64,000 bases of DNA. Source: Methanocorpusculum sp. (GTDB lineage Archaea; Halobacteriota; Methanomicrobia; Methanomicrobiales; Methanocorpusculaceae). A model generated the notes under the pieces. It did not search any database and was not told where the DNA came from. It worked only from the letters and a program-made list of their open reading frames with translations. The stretch is taken from contig DALTYD010000003.1 of assembly GCA_029986255.1 (NCBI GenBank), positions 23,851 through 87,850 of the forward strand. Reading direction: 5' to 3'. The first letter of the stretch is position 1; each line of letters starts with the position of its first letter. Made by a program: the position numbers and the translations under genes. Shown one piece after another: positions 42,572-52,435 of this stretch.

Positions 42572-44149
42572 ATGCCCAGATCGAGGGTTTTTGGCATTGA
42601 GGGGACTGCATGGAACTTCAGTGCTGCTGTTTTTGACGATGATTTGGTTTGTCTTCACTCCTCTCCATATACCCCCATACACGGCGGCATTCATCCACGG
42701 GAAGCGGCCCAGCATCATGCTACAGTTGCTGCTGAGGTGATTGGGAAGACTCTTGCTGACGTTGGTAACGACATCGATGGTGTAGCATTTTCAATTGGTC
42801 CTGGACTAGGTCCCTCTCTTCGAACAGTTGCAACTGCTGCGCGTTCGCTTTCTCTGAAATATGATGTTCCATTGATTGGTGTAAATCACTGTGTTGCTCA
42901 TATAGAGATCGGTCGCTGGTACACGAAGTTTGTTGATCCGATAGTTCTGTATGCATCTGGGGCAAACACCCAAGTTCTCGGCTTTCTGAATGGTCGATAT
43001 CGCATTTTTGGGGAAACTCTAGACATTGGTCTTGGAAATGCATTGGACAAGTTTGCTCGCAGTCTTGCTCTCTCTCACCCAGGTGGACCTATTATCGAAC
43101 AAATGGCCAAAAAAGGATCTTACATTCCTTTTCCTTACACTGTAAAGGGCATGGATCTAGCTTTTTCTGGCTTGATGAGTGCGGCAAAAGATGCAACTAC
43201 ACGCGGAGAATCGCTGGAAAATGTTTGTTACAGCTTTCAGGAGACGGCATTTGCAATGTGTGTTGAAGTGACGGAGCGTGCACTTGCCCATACTGGTAAG
43301 GATGAGGTGATTCTGGTTGGAGGTGTTGGTGCCAACATGCGTTTACAGGAGATGTTGCAGATCATGTGTGATGAGCGTGGTGCGAAATTTATGGCACCAT
43401 CACATGTGTACATGGGAGATAATGGTGCTATGATTGCCTATACGGGAAAGGTGATGTTGGAAGCTGGTATAACAACCCCAATTGAAGCATCATTCGTAAA
43501 TCCAGGTTATCGTTCTGATCAAGTAGAAGTGACTTGGCGGAGTGATACTGGAAAACTGTTTGCGCCAGGGCAATCGGATATTACAGAATGTGGTGCGGAA
43601 GCTTTGGTGGATCTTAATGGTCTGAATGCGGTGAAAAGGCGATTATCCAAAGGATATCGTGTTCCCGCACTGGATACCCATATTATCTCGGAGCGTACAC
43701 GGGCCGAGGCGCGATGTATTACTGCCGCGCGACGCGGTGGTGTACCGGTGCCCGTAATTCGTGATGTTACCGCCAATGCAATTGTGCTGGAGAAGTTGAA
43801 TGGTGATATACTGAAATACATCATTAATGCAGAATCAGCATATGCAGCGGGTGTATCCGTTGGAAAACTACATAGGGCAGGTATTGTGCATGGTGATTTA
43901 ACCACTTCAAACATGATTTGGACGAATGAGCGTGTATATCTGCTGGATTTTGGTCTTGCACAGATGACGGATGCGATCGAGCCTCGCGGTGTTGATCTAC
44001 ATGTTCTGTTCCAGACACTAGAGAGTACAACGTCTTTTCCTGTAGAGCTCAAACAAGCATTTTGTGATGGCTATCGTTCGATATTCTTTGATGCTGATGT
44101 CGTTCTAGGTCGTGCGCAGGAAATAGAACAGCGGGGTCGATACCTATGA
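42572..44149 (+). CDS. Kae1-Bud32 fusion protein (KEOPS complex)
   Basis: The 525-residue protein joins the two catalytic parts of the KEOPS complex that makes t6A at tRNA position 37. The Kae1 part (about 1-325) has the iron-binding pair in NHCVAHIEIG and the GPGLGPSLR nucleotide motif. The Bud32 part (about 335-525) is a small kinase/ATPase with HGDLTTSN at 440-447 and DFGLAQM soon after. Such fusions are known in several Euryarchaeota. Its end overlaps the XTP pyrophosphatase by 4 bases. I see no frame damage. Confidence 0.95.
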   Translation: MPRSRVFGIEGTAWNFSAAVFDDDLVCLHSSPYTPIHGGIHPREAAQHHATVAAEVIGKTLADVGNDIDGVAFSIGPGLGPSLRTVATAARSLSLKYDVPLIGVNHCVAHIEIGRWYTKFVDPIVLYASGANTQVLGFLNGRYRIFGETLDIGLGNALDKFARSLALSHPGGPIIEQMAKKGSYIPFPYTVKGMDLAFSGLMSAAKDATTRGESLENVCYSFQETAFAMCVEVTERALAHTGKDEVILVGGVGANMRLQEMLQIMCDERGAKFMAPSHVYMGDNGAMIAYTGKVMLEAGITTPIEASFVNPGYRSDQVEVTWRSDTGKLFAPGQSDITECGAEALVDLNGLNAVKRRLSKGYRVPALDTHIISERTRAEARCITAARRGGVPVPVIRDVTANAIVLEKLNGDILKYIINAESAYAAGVSVGKLHRAGIVHGDLTTSNMIWTNERVYLLDFGLAQMTDAIEPRGVDLHVLFQTLESTTSFPVELKQAFCDGYRSIFFDADVVLGRAQEIEQRGRYL

Positions 44150-44688
44150 TCACTGTTGTTACAGGAAATAAATCAAAATTTTATGAAATTTCTGCGTTTT
44201 TCTCGGGAATTATTGAAATGACACATAGTGTTTTTGATTGCATTGAACCCCAGGCTGATTCTGAGGAAGTGATTGCCCGCTATAAGGCGTATCATGCCTA
44301 TAAAGCACTTGGCGTTCCATTAATTGTTGACGATACTGGATTATTCATCGATGCGCTGTCTGGTTTTCCAGGACCTTTTGCCGCATATGTTCAGGATACT
44401 ATAGGTAATGTTGGGATTCTCCGTCTTATGGAGGGGATAGAGATCCGAAACGCCCATTTTTCAACTGCAGTTGCTTATGCAGATGAGAATGGAATTCGAA
44501 TATTTTCCGGTCGTGTTGATGGAACAATCACATTCGAAGAGCGCGGGGTGAACGGTTTTGGTTATGATCCTATCTTTTTGGCTGGTGAAAAGACACTTGC
44601 CGAGATGTCGCTGGCAGAAAAGAATTCGCTCTCTCATCGTGCGCGTGCACTTTCAGCCTTTCGAGACTGGTATATTATGTCTATGTGA
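44146..44688 (+). CDS. XTP/dITP pyrophosphatase (HAM1/RdgB family)
   Basis: The 180-residue enzyme removes deaminated purine nucleotides from the pool. It starts [19 protein letters not shown] with the substrate-binding TGN..K motif, has the metal-binding acidic patch in [13 protein letters not shown] (about 64-76) and the base-recognition segment [18 protein letters not shown] (about 138-155). Length is a bit short of bacterial RdgB and normal for archaea. The start overlaps Kae1-Bud32 by 4 bases. Confidence 0.93.
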   Translation: MITVVTGNKSKFYEISAFFSGIIEMTHSVFDCIEPQADSEEVIARYKAYHAYKALGVPLIVDDTGLFIDALSGFPGPFAAYVQDTIGNVGILRLMEGIEIRNAHFSTAVAYADENGIRIFSGRVDGTITFEERGVNGFGYDPIFLAGEKTLAEMSLAEKNSLSHRARALSAFRDWYIMSM

Positions 44689-44750
44689 GCGTAATTGTTA
44701 ATATCATTCAGCACCCAAACTATAAAATTCAATATAGGGGTTATTCATAC

Positions 44751-44894
44751 ATGAGATTCCCAGAAGCTGAGGCAAGACTTCTTAATGTTAAAGTTTGCAT
44801 GAAATGCAATTCACGTAACGCTATTCGCGCAACTATCTGCCGCAAGTGCGGTTCTACTTCGCTTCGTCCCAAGAACAAGGAACGGAAAGCATAA
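44751..44894 (+). CDS. rpl40e: 50S ribosomal protein L40e (eL40)
   Basis: The 47-residue zinc-ribbon protein begins at ATG 44751 ([19 protein letters not shown]). The two cysteine pairs CMKC and CRKC enclose the fold. Eukaryotes carry the same protein fused to ubiquitin. A possible TATA element (ACTATAAAAT, about 44719-44728) precedes it, so it may have its own promoter in addition to cluster readthrough. It ends the plus-strand cluster. Confidence 0.94.
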   Translation: MRFPEAEARLLNVKVCMKCNSRNAIRATICRKCGSTSLRPKNKERKA

Positions 44895-44976
44895 GCTGGT
44901 TAGAATGTCATCGTGATATCACATAAATTGAGATTGAGGGGTGTGGTACCCCTACATCATTATTTTCTTTTCATAG

Positions 44977-45660
44977 TTAGATGGAGTAGTAGGTTACACG
45001 TTTTCCCTTCTTGCAGTACTCGCCTGCATATGTATCAATGTTACGCTTATAACCAATCCTATTCACAAATCCAAGATTTTTCAGTTCATTTCTTACTCGC
45101 ATGACGTCTTTTTCGTCTTCCCAGTTTTCTGTGAAAACATAGATGACTTTACGGTTTCCACTCGCCTCCTCATTTTCTTTTGCTGTACTCACTTTTGCGC
45201 CAATACCAAGTGTTCCAGCCACGGTTGCATTGCGTACTTTCTCCCATGCTGTATCAATCTCTTCTGGTGTAAGAAAGATCAACCATTTACCCACTTCTTC
45301 TGCTCCAGTCTCTCTAGTTCCTGCTCTCGGCCAATCCTGCTGAATCCAGTAGGATTTTGTGGTTTTCGTTGGAATAACTCCTTCACCTGCTGCATACAAT
45401 CTGGCAATATCCGCAGCGGTTCCGAGCATTGCAAGAGCTGAGGCAAGCGGAGGATATTCTTTGGTGAATGTTGTGAGCAGTGTCTTACAGCGCATTGTCA
45501 GATCAGCACCTGCCTCCACTTCGCGGTATAGATAGGTATCTTCCTTTTCCAGTTGTTGCTCCATGAAAATAGTGAACATCCCAAACGCCAGATCGGTTAA
45601 CTTTTCTGTTATATTCTCTTCTCTGGACTCGGTGATGCAATCGTCTGACATATGTATCAA
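44977..45660 (-). CDS. DUF1917-like (putative phosphothreonine-lyase-fold) protein
   Basis: The 227-residue protein has a helical N-terminal part (about 10-85) and a C-terminal domain resembling the family annotated as DUF1917/putative phosphothreonine lyase domain. Matching features are SYWIQQDWPRAG (about 121-132), VGKWLIFLTPEEIDTAWEKV, then the LGIGAKVSTAKEN stretch and VIYVFTENWEDEKDVMRVR toward the end. A real enzymatic activity has not been shown for such archaeal proteins to my knowledge. ATG 45660 (MIHMSDD) or 45651 may be the start. It is a single gene convergent to the L40e cluster. Confidence 0.7.
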   Translation of the reverse strand: MIHMSDDCITESREENITEKLTDLAFGMFTIFMEQQLEKEDTYLYREVEAGADLTMRCKTLLTTFTKEYPPLASALAMLGTAADIARLYAAGEGVIPTKTTKSYWIQQDWPRAGTRETGAEEVGKWLIFLTPEEIDTAWEKVRNATVAGTLGIGAKVSTAKENEEASGNRKVIYVFTENWEDEKDVMRVRNELKNLGFVNRIGYKRNIDTYAGEYCKKGKRVTYYSI

Positions 45661-46070
45661 ACTATTGTCCTAGATAGATGTTTAGGTTTCTTGTTGCGGC
45701 AGAGTTTACATCCCTAAAGCTTTATTTCTTTGTATCTGTTAATTTGTGCTCACTCTACACTTATCTATGGATCCACTATAAGTTAAATAAATTTTTGATC
45801 TCTCAATATATTCTATGTTTTACATCAATAATTTAGTAAATATCTTATCTGTATCTGTTCTAGAAGATGCAGTTTGAATCACTACTATTATCTCATCTAT
45901 GTCTGAAAAATTATCTTCCCTCTAAATTAAATTGCAATATTCGTATCACGTTGTTCAGAGTTTTGTTCGCTAGATGATCCATCGTGGGGTTATGCAGATA
46001 TATATATATTAATAATTACTCTGTTCGGCCACGAAACATATTATCTCGCACGTATACATTAATATTTACA
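45661..46070. other. Intergenic region between DUF1917 and htpX (divergent promoters)
   Basis: About 410 bases with no coding frame. It should hold promoters for both divergent genes. An alternating AT tract (ATATATATATTAATAATT near 45998-46015) is the best TATA candidate for htpX. No other structure stands out. Confidence 0.4.
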
Positions 46071-46991
46071 ATGATATGGAAACGTGATTTTGGCCTTCTT
46101 ATTCGCCAGGTGATGGCATGGATGATTATGGGCCTTATCTACATTGTGTTCTTCTCGACGATCGCATGGTGGCTATCCGCGACTGGTATATTTGGTTCCT
46201 CCTACCTTTATCTGATCATCGGTATGGCTGCAGTAACCGCATTGATTCAGTACTTCCTTTCGGATAAACTTGTGTTGATGTCAACCAGAGCAAGGATTGT
46301 ATCCGGAGATGAAGAGCCGAAACTGTATGCAATAGTGAAAAAACTCTCCAATGAGGCAACTCTTCCGATGCCGCGCGTTGCAATCATGCCCTCTGCAATA
46401 CCCAACGCTTTTGCCACTGGTCGAAGTCCAAAACATGCAGTTGTGGCAGTGACTCAGGCCATAATGGGTATACTTACTGATGAGGAACTAGAAGCCGTCC
46501 TAGCTCACGAGCTTGCGCATATCAAAAACCGCGATATGTTGACAATGACTATTGGTAGCTTTCTGATTTCAATTGCGGCAATGATTATCAATAATTCCTT
46601 TATCATGGCATTCCTCAGTAATAACCATGATAATGAGAATGATGGTGGAAGCATTATCTTTATGATTGCAATGTTTGTGGTTGTCATTGTATATATTATG
46701 GGTACACTTGTTACGATGGCTATCTCTCGATATCGAGAATTTTCGGCAGATCGTGGTAGTGCTTATATTACTCACAACCCAGATGCCCTTATTCATGCGT
46801 TGAAGAAGATATCCGGTCGAATGGATATGCTTTCCTCAGATAAGAAACGTTCAGTCTCTGCTAACAATGCATTTTTTATCATCCCTGCAATATCTGGTGA
46901 ATCTGTAATGGAGTTAATCTCTACTCATCCCACTCTTGAGAAGCGTATTGCAAATTTAGAAATGGTTAAGCACGAGTTGCAGAGATACTAA
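46071..46991 (+). CDS. htpX: HtpX-family membrane metalloprotease
   Basis: The 306-residue protein is an M48-family zinc protease that degrades damaged membrane proteins. ATG 46071 (MIWKRDFGLLIRQ) is the family-like start; the frame extends back to 45984 without support. Two membrane helices near the N-terminus (about 16-35 and 42-60), the zinc motif HELAH at 146-150 and two more helices (about 160-180, 200-225) fit HtpX. The third zinc ligand is the glutamate in YREFSADRGS. Length matches archaeal HtpX. Confidence 0.93.
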   Translation: MIWKRDFGLLIRQVMAWMIMGLIYIVFFSTIAWWLSATGIFGSSYLYLIIGMAAVTALIQYFLSDKLVLMSTRARIVSGDEEPKLYAIVKKLSNEATLPMPRVAIMPSAIPNAFATGRSPKHAVVAVTQAIMGILTDEELEAVLAHELAHIKNRDMLTMTIGSFLISIAAMIINNSFIMAFLSNNHDNENDGGSIIFMIAMFVVVIVYIMGTLVTMAISRYREFSADRGSAYITHNPDALIHALKKISGRMDMLSSDKKRSVSANNAFFIIPAISGESVMELISTHPTLEKRIANLEMVKHELQRY

Positions 46992-47065
46992 CTCCCTCTT
47001 TTTTATACTATTAAAACTCGATAGCTTTAATTACTCAAAAAGAAAGATTATATGCTTAATCATAA

Positions 47066-47136
47066 GCACTGATGGTCTAGAGGTATGACTTTGGCCTTCC
47101 AAGCCAATAGCCCGGGTTCGAATCCCGGTCGGTGCA
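47066..47136 (+). tRNA. tRNA-Gly (TCC)
   Basis: A 71-base cloverleaf with acceptor stem GCACTGA/TCGGTGC (one T-G pair), anticodon stem TTGGC/GCCAA, loop CTTCCAA (anticodon TCC) and T-arm CCGGG-TTCGAAT-CCCGG. No intron and no encoded CCA. A TATA-like CTTTAATT at about 47026 lies at suitable distance. tRNA-Val follows 24 bases on, so both are probably one transcript. Confidence 0.94.
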
Positions 47137-47160
47137 CTCCCTTTTTATGGGTATTTTTTT

Positions 47161-47232
47161 GGATTCGTGGTCTAGTGGTATGACGTCGCCTTCACACGGC
47201 GGAGGTCAGGAGTTCGAATCTCCTCGGATCCA
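47161..47232 (+). tRNA. tRNA-Val (CAC)
   Basis: A 72-base cloverleaf with acceptor stem GGATTCG/CGGATCC, anticodon loop TTCACAC (anticodon CAC) and T-loop TTCGAAT. It follows tRNA-Gly after a T-rich spacer. No CCA is encoded and no intron is seen. Confidence 0.94.
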
Positions 47233-47625
47233 TTCTTCTTTGAGATTTAAACATTATAACATCGTTGATTAAGCATTATTCTTATGAATTCATCGACATA
47301 ATTTTCATTGCCTCTTCTTTTTATGATGACATCTGATACAAATGAATGTTTACAAGGTCGTCATGGGGGAAAAAAATATCTATTGTTTTACCATCATCTA
47401 TCTGAATGTATTATTATGGTACTGCTGATGTTTTACAAACATCTATTTTAAAGAAATTTAAATTGATCCAATTGGTCATTTACTAAGTATTCCCATAAGG
47501 AAATGGTATATCTCATTCCAGTAGTGATGAGGATATCATTTTTACAAAAAAAATAAAAAATGTTCTTTTTTGATAGGTTAGGGAAAAAAAAATTTTCTCA
47601 TCTGATTCAAATGAACAGATGTTTT
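47233..47625. other. Intergenic region between tRNA-Val and the purL end
   Basis: About 390 AT-rich bases without a coding frame. Mixed A and T tracts near 47547-47592 (on the minus strand oligo-T for purL) look like a terminator serving the convergent purL gene. Nothing else is visible. Confidence 0.4.
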
Positions 47626-50600
47626 TCATCGATAATACGCAACTAATGACTCAAAGAGCTGCATTGTGAACGTGTCAGGAACGTTTTTGTACAGTCCGTC
47701 TCCAATTCGTTCAGAGTGTCCCATCTTACCGAGTACTCTCCCATCCAACGAGGTGATTGCTTCCACTGCCATTACAGAGTTGTTTGGGTTGAAATGAATG
47801 TCATATGTTGGATTGTCTGCGAGATCAACATACTGGGTTGCAATCTGCCCGTTTCTGATCATATTTTGGAGTGTTTTTTCATTAGCAATGAATCTTCCCT
47901 CCCCATGTGAAATTGGGACACTGAATACATCATTCACGTTTACACATGCAAACCATGGTGATTTTACTGATGCAATCCGTGTACGCACAATTCGAGATTG
48001 ATGGTGGCCAATGGTATTGATGGTCAGTGTAGGAGAGTTTTCATCCACATCTCTGATCTCTCCATATGGTACTAAACCAAGCTTAATTAATGCCTGAAAT
48101 CCATTGCAAATCCCACACATCAAACCATCGCGATTTTTCAGAAGATCATGTACAGACTCTTTTATCTTCGCATTACGGAAGAACGCTGCGATGAATTTCC
48201 CCGATCCGTCTGGTTCATCCCCTCCAGAGAATCCACCTGGAATGAAGATGGCATGTGATCTGCGAATGGCTTCTGCCACTCGATCTATGGATTCTGCAAT
48301 ACTCTGCCCTGTCATGTTGTTGATGACAATGATCTCGGGAATTGCCCCAGCGTGGGCAACTGCTTTGGCACTGTCGTACTCACAATTAGTTCCTGGGAAT
48401 ACTGGGATAAGAACACGTGGTTGGGTAACTCGAATTCGAGGTTTTGTCATGTTTCGCTTGGTATAGGATATCTTCTCAATTGTTCCTTTTCCTTGGGAAC
48501 TACTGCAAGCAAACACCGATTCCAGTTTTTCTTCATAGATTGTCTGAAGTTCCTTAAGAGAAATGGACTCTGATTTGAAACGAAATTCAGGAGTTTCCGT
48601 TGTTCTTCCGAGGAAGGTTCCGACATTCATTTCGTTAGAAAGTTCAAGGATGAACGATCCGTATCGGTAATCAAAGAGATCGTTCAATGAGATCATCGTA
48701 TCATAAGCAAAACCAACTCTGTTGCCAAGCGCCATCTTTAGAATGCCCTCAGCAATTCCTCCATATGTTGGTGTCCAACAGGAAAGTACGAGTCCTCCTC
48801 GCATCAATTTTGTCACTTGCGAAAAAACTGTAATCATTGAGGTGGTTGTAGGGATTTCTCCGTCATACGTTGGGGATATGAGAACTACACAGTGATTTGG
48901 ACCTTTAAATTCGTTTGAGATGATGTGGTGGATTTTCTCAGTAGTTACTGCAAACGATATCAGTGTTGGTGGAACATTCATCTGTTCAAATGATCCGCTC
49001 ATTGAGTCTTTTCCTCCAATCGATCCAATACCAAGTCCAATTTGGGCTTTGAGTGCTCCAAGAAGTGCAGCGGTTGGTTTTCCCCAGCGTTTTTGATCTT
49101 TTCCGAGTTTTTCAAAGTACTCCTGGAAGGAGAGATATACATCTGAAAATGTAGCACCTGTTGCTACAAGTTTGGCAACACTCTCAATTACTGCAAGATA
49201 TGCTCCGTGATAGGGACTCATTTCTAAAATTTGTGGATTACACCCCCATGCCATTAAAGAACAGTCATCAGTATCTCCTTTTTCTACAGGAATTTTGGTA
49301 ACCATTGCCTGTACTGGTGTTTGTTGGTATCTCCCACCGAATGGCATCAGTATCGCACCTGCCCCAATGGTCGAGTCAAATTGTTCGGAAAGTCCGCGTT
49401 TTGAACATACATTCAGATCGTTCGCAAGCTTCCGGTAATTTTCTGTGAAGTCGTTGGATATTTTACGGTTGAATGGTTGAGGAATTGCCATCTCCACACA
49501 GATGTGTTTTTCTACCCCTTTGGAATCGAGGAATTCGCGAGATATATCAACAATTATATCTCCATTCCAGGTCATTACTAGACGTGGCTCTCCGATAACC
49601 TTGGCAATGATAGTTGCTTCGAGATTTTCTGCATGTGCCAGTTCTATAAATCGCGGTGCATTGATGGAGTCGACCACTACTGCCATCCGTTCCTGCGACT
49701 CGCTGATCGCAAGTTCTGTACCATCCAGACCATCATATTTTTTAGGTATGGCATTTAGATTGATCCAAACACCCGTGGCAAGCTCTCCAATAGCCACAGC
49801 TGCCCCCCCCGCTCCGAAATCATTACACCGCTTTATTAGAATTGTTGCGTCTCGATTTCGGAAAAGACGCTGAATTTTCCGTTCTTCGGGAGCGTTTCCT
49901 TTTTGCACCTCAGCACCACAGGACTCAAGTGACACAGTTGTATGTGGTCTAGAAGATCCTGTTGCACCCCCACATCCATCTCGACCAGTTCTACCACCAA
50001 GAAGAATTACTACATCGCCTTCGATGGGTACTTCGTGTCGAACATTTTTTGCGGGTACTGCACCGATAACTGCTCCCACTTCCATCCTTTTTGCAATGTA
50101 TCCTGGGTGATAGAGTTCATCAACTATCCCAGTTGCAAGCCCGATCTGATTGCCATAGGAACTGAAACCTGCAGCAGCTGTCGTGGTAATCTTTTTCTGT
50201 GGGAGTTTTCCAGGAAGCGTTTCTTGTATTGGAATGAGCGGATCACCAGCGCCACTCAGCCGCATTGCAGCATACACATATGCTCTACCCGATAATGGAT
50301 CACGAATAGCCCCTCCAATACAAGTTGCAGCTCCTCCAAATGGCTCAATTTCAGTTGGATGATTATGTGTTTCGTTCTTGAATAACAACAACCAGTTTTC
50401 ATCAGTCCCATCAATGGAGACGATTATCTTTATAGTACATGCGTTAATTTCTCCGGATTCGTCAATTTTGTCAAGTTTTCCATGGTTTTTCAAGTATTGT
50501 ACTGCAATAGTCCCTATGTCCATTAAGTTGATCGGTTGTGTCCTACCAATTTCTTTTCGGATATCTAAATAATCATCAAACGCTTTTTGCAACAATTTGC

Positions 50601-51315
50601 TATTTGTTTTTACCTCATCAATTGTAGTCAGAAATGTTGTATGGCGGCAATGATCCGACCAGTATGTATCAATCACCTTAATCTCAGTGATTGTTGGATC
50701 ACGATTTTCGTTGATAAAATAATTTTGGCAGAAAGCAAGATCTGCTTCATCCATAGCAAGGTTATGGTTTGTGATAAAATCAGTCAATCCTTCTGTATCA
50801 AGTTTGCGGAATCCATCTAGCACTGTTACTTTTTCAGGAGCATCACAATTCGTTATCAATGTTGTGGGAATCGCAAGATCTGCCTCGCGTTTTTCTATTG
50901 GGTTTATAACATACTTTTTGATTGTGTTAAGTACTTGTTCGGTGATGTTTCCCCCAAGAACATAAATCTGGGCTGTGCGGACAATTGGACGTTCTTTTTG
51001 TGATATGAGCTGGATGCATTGTGCAGCACTGTCTGCGCGTTGATCAAATTGGCCTGGTAAGTATTCAACAGCGAACATTTGTTCATTTTCAACAAGAGTA
51101 AGGGCATCTGTGACGATATCCTTTTGAGGTTCTGAAAAAACAGTGTGCTTTACATACTCAAAGAGAGAGGCATCTATGTTGTCCACATCGTAACGATTGA
51201 TAATTCGAAGTGATGTGAGTCCATGTACTCCTGGCAGAGTGGAAAGTTCACGAAGGAATGCATGCGATTCGTTTGCAAGAATTGTTTTTCTCTCTACAAA
51301 GACTCTGAAAACCAT
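47626..51315 (-). CDS. purL: Phosphoribosylformylglycinamidine synthase, single-chain form
   Basis: The 1229-residue enzyme makes FGAM from FGAR, ATP and glutamine in purine synthesis. Three parts that are separate genes in most archaea are joined: a PurS-like N-terminus (about 1-80), the central PurL synthetase (with WSDHCRHTTF at about 229-238 and KNETHNHPTEIEPFGGAATC in the ATP site), and a C-terminal PurQ-like glutaminase (GTNCEYDSA, IFIPGGFSGGDE, nucleophile Cys in CGICNGFQ). The layout matches the bacterial single-chain clade seen in Clostridia and relatives rather than proteobacterial PurL. No frame break. Bacterial origin is inferred. Direct repeats lie upstream of its start. Confidence 0.93.
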   Translation of the reverse strand: MVFRVFVERKTILANESHAFLRELSTLPGVHGLTSLRIINRYDVDNIDASLFEYVKHTVFSEPQKDIVTDALTLVENEQMFAVEYLPGQFDQRADSAAQCIQLISQKERPIVRTAQIYVLGGNITEQVLNTIKKYVINPIEKREADLAIPTTLITNCDAPEKVTVLDGFRKLDTEGLTDFITNHNLAMDEADLAFCQNYFINENRDPTITEIKVIDTYWSDHCRHTTFLTTIDEVKTNSKLLQKAFDDYLDIRKEIGRTQPINLMDIGTIAVQYLKNHGKLDKIDESGEINACTIKIIVSIDGTDENWLLLFKNETHNHPTEIEPFGGAATCIGGAIRDPLSGRAYVYAAMRLSGAGDPLIPIQETLPGKLPQKKITTTAAAGFSSYGNQIGLATGIVDELYHPGYIAKRMEVGAVIGAVPAKNVRHEVPIEGDVVILLGGRTGRDGCGGATGSSRPHTTVSLESCGAEVQKGNAPEERKIQRLFRNRDATILIKRCNDFGAGGAAVAIGELATGVWINLNAIPKKYDGLDGTELAISESQERMAVVVDSINAPRFIELAHAENLEATIIAKVIGEPRLVMTWNGDIIVDISREFLDSKGVEKHICVEMAIPQPFNRKISNDFTENYRKLANDLNVCSKRGLSEQFDSTIGAGAILMPFGGRYQQTPVQAMVTKIPVEKGDTDDCSLMAWGCNPQILEMSPYHGAYLAVIESVAKLVATGATFSDVYLSFQEYFEKLGKDQKRWGKPTAALLGALKAQIGLGIGSIGGKDSMSGSFEQMNVPPTLISFAVTTEKIHHIISNEFKGPNHCVVLISPTYDGEIPTTTSMITVFSQVTKLMRGGLVLSCWTPTYGGIAEGILKMALGNRVGFAYDTMISLNDLFDYRYGSFILELSNEMNVGTFLGRTTETPEFRFKSESISLKELQTIYEEKLESVFACSSSQGKGTIEKISYTKRNMTKPRIRVTQPRVLIPVFPGTNCEYDSAKAVAHAGAIPEIIVINNMTGQSIAESIDRVAEAIRRSHAIFIPGGFSGGDEPDGSGKFIAAFFRNAKIKESVHDLLKNRDGLMCGICNGFQALIKLGLVPYGEIRDVDENSPTLTINTIGHHQSRIVRTRIASVKSPWFACVNVNDVFSVPISHGEGRFIANEKTLQNMIRNGQIATQYVDLADNPTYDIHFNPNNSVMAVEAITSLDGRVLGKMGHSERIGDGLYKNVPDTFTMQLFESLVAYYR

Positions 51316-51474
51316 TATATAATCCTTACCTATCGGTCAAATTATTTGTTATATATATGTGGAGTGTGGTTTTTTAGTTTGCTGTACTAGAGGAATTTAT
51401 TTGAAAAAAACGTCTGATAAATAAATTATTTTTTACTCTGCTCAAATATCATTGCACATGTTTTTATAAGGGTA

Positions 51475-51706
51475 TCTGTGATTTTTTCCGTTTTCGGTGT
51501 AAAATATCTCGTCCATCAGTTGTTTCCTTCTGTGGGCGTCCATTGAGATTGATTAGTTTTCAGATCCTTCATTTTTCTGAAGGAGGGGGTTCTGTGATTT
51601 TTTCCGTTTGCGGTGTAAAATATCTCGCCCATCAGTTGTTTCCTTCTGTGGGCGTCCATCAAGATTGATTAGTTTTCAGATCCTTCATTTTTCTGAAGGA
51701 AGATAA
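51475..51706. repeat. Two-copy 116-bp direct repeat with internal hairpin
   Basis: Unit 1 is 51475-51590, unit 2 is 51591-51706; the first 110 bases match with about four differences, the rest diverges. Each unit ends with a perfect hairpin, TCCTTCA-TTTTTC-TGAAGGA. On the minus strand each unit holds a short open stretch beginning MDAHRRKQLM; the longest resulting frame is 47 codons (51659-51516). The differences change amino acids, so coding pressure is not indicated. Confidence 0.8.
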
Positions 51707-52119
51707 ACATATATTTTGTGATTTATTAACACTCGGAATTGGTCAGAACATGTTTGTTGACTATCTAGTTGACATCAGATGCATCGCATTCATCGTATTC
51801 GGACAATTTCTTTCTTTTTTTCATGATTTAAATGCATATTTCGTCATACTCGCGAATTATGTGTGTGTTCTTTCTTCTTTGGAGATATCTATCTAGACCA
51901 TTGCAACAGATATCAATCTGAAACGAGGCTCTATTTGCTATATTTCTTGTTGTTCTTCTGTTTTGTGGAATGGTTCTAGCTTTTCTAAATATGTACCTTT
52001 GAATCCACCTCTGATTTGCGACATCTTATAATATCATCGTTTCTTATGTTTTGGCGTATTTAGATATTGAGCTTGTTCTTTGCATATTGGATGATTTATC
52101 TGGCTGAAACTATGATCGT

Positions 52120-52332
52120 TTGTTTGACGATTCATATGAACGAGATGTAATTGATGCACTAGATAAGATATGTGGACCTTCTCTTATCTCAGAATGGAAA
52201 AAATGCCCTTGGTATGTTGACTTGCCTAAATTATCGTCTTCCTGTGTTGCTGATCCAAATGGGATACTGGTACTGGGCTTGAACACGGGTGTGAATGTGC
52301 TGCTTTCATCCAATCTTTCATGCATGCGATGA
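52120..52332 (+). pseudogene. 70-codon open frame, possible gene remnant
   Basis: The frame lacks an ATG (a TTG is at 52120) and translates to a peptide with an acidic start (FDDSYERDVIDALDKICG) and CPWYVDLPKLSSSC then NGILVLGLNTG. Codon use looks like that of working genes, unlike flanking DNA. I do not recognise a family. It may be the surviving piece of a decayed gene. The alternative is chance. Confidence 0.25.
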
Positions 52333-52435
52333 TGTCTGAAACAGAATCTGGGACTGAATAACAACTAAAAAAATTATTTTTTATCAGAGTTCTCATCTAT
52401 TCACAAAAGAAAATAACATAATTTTTTGAAAGAAA

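Larger units (their letters stand above)
51316..52435. other. Long AT-rich region with direct repeats and a possible gene remnant
   Basis: About 1.1 kb with no confident gene. It contains the purL promoter on the minus strand near its left end, a two-copy 116-base direct repeat (51475-51706), and a 70-codon plus-strand frame at 52120 with gene-like codons but no ATG. T/A tracts around 52358-52384 probably end the DHH gene (minus) or transcripts from the left. Confidence 0.45.

Noticed and set aside
51516..51659. 47-codon minus-strand frame across the 116-bp repeats (MDAHRRKQLM...)
   Set aside because: The repeat period is not a multiple of three, so the two units are read in different frames, and changes between units alter the peptide; no sign of coding selection.
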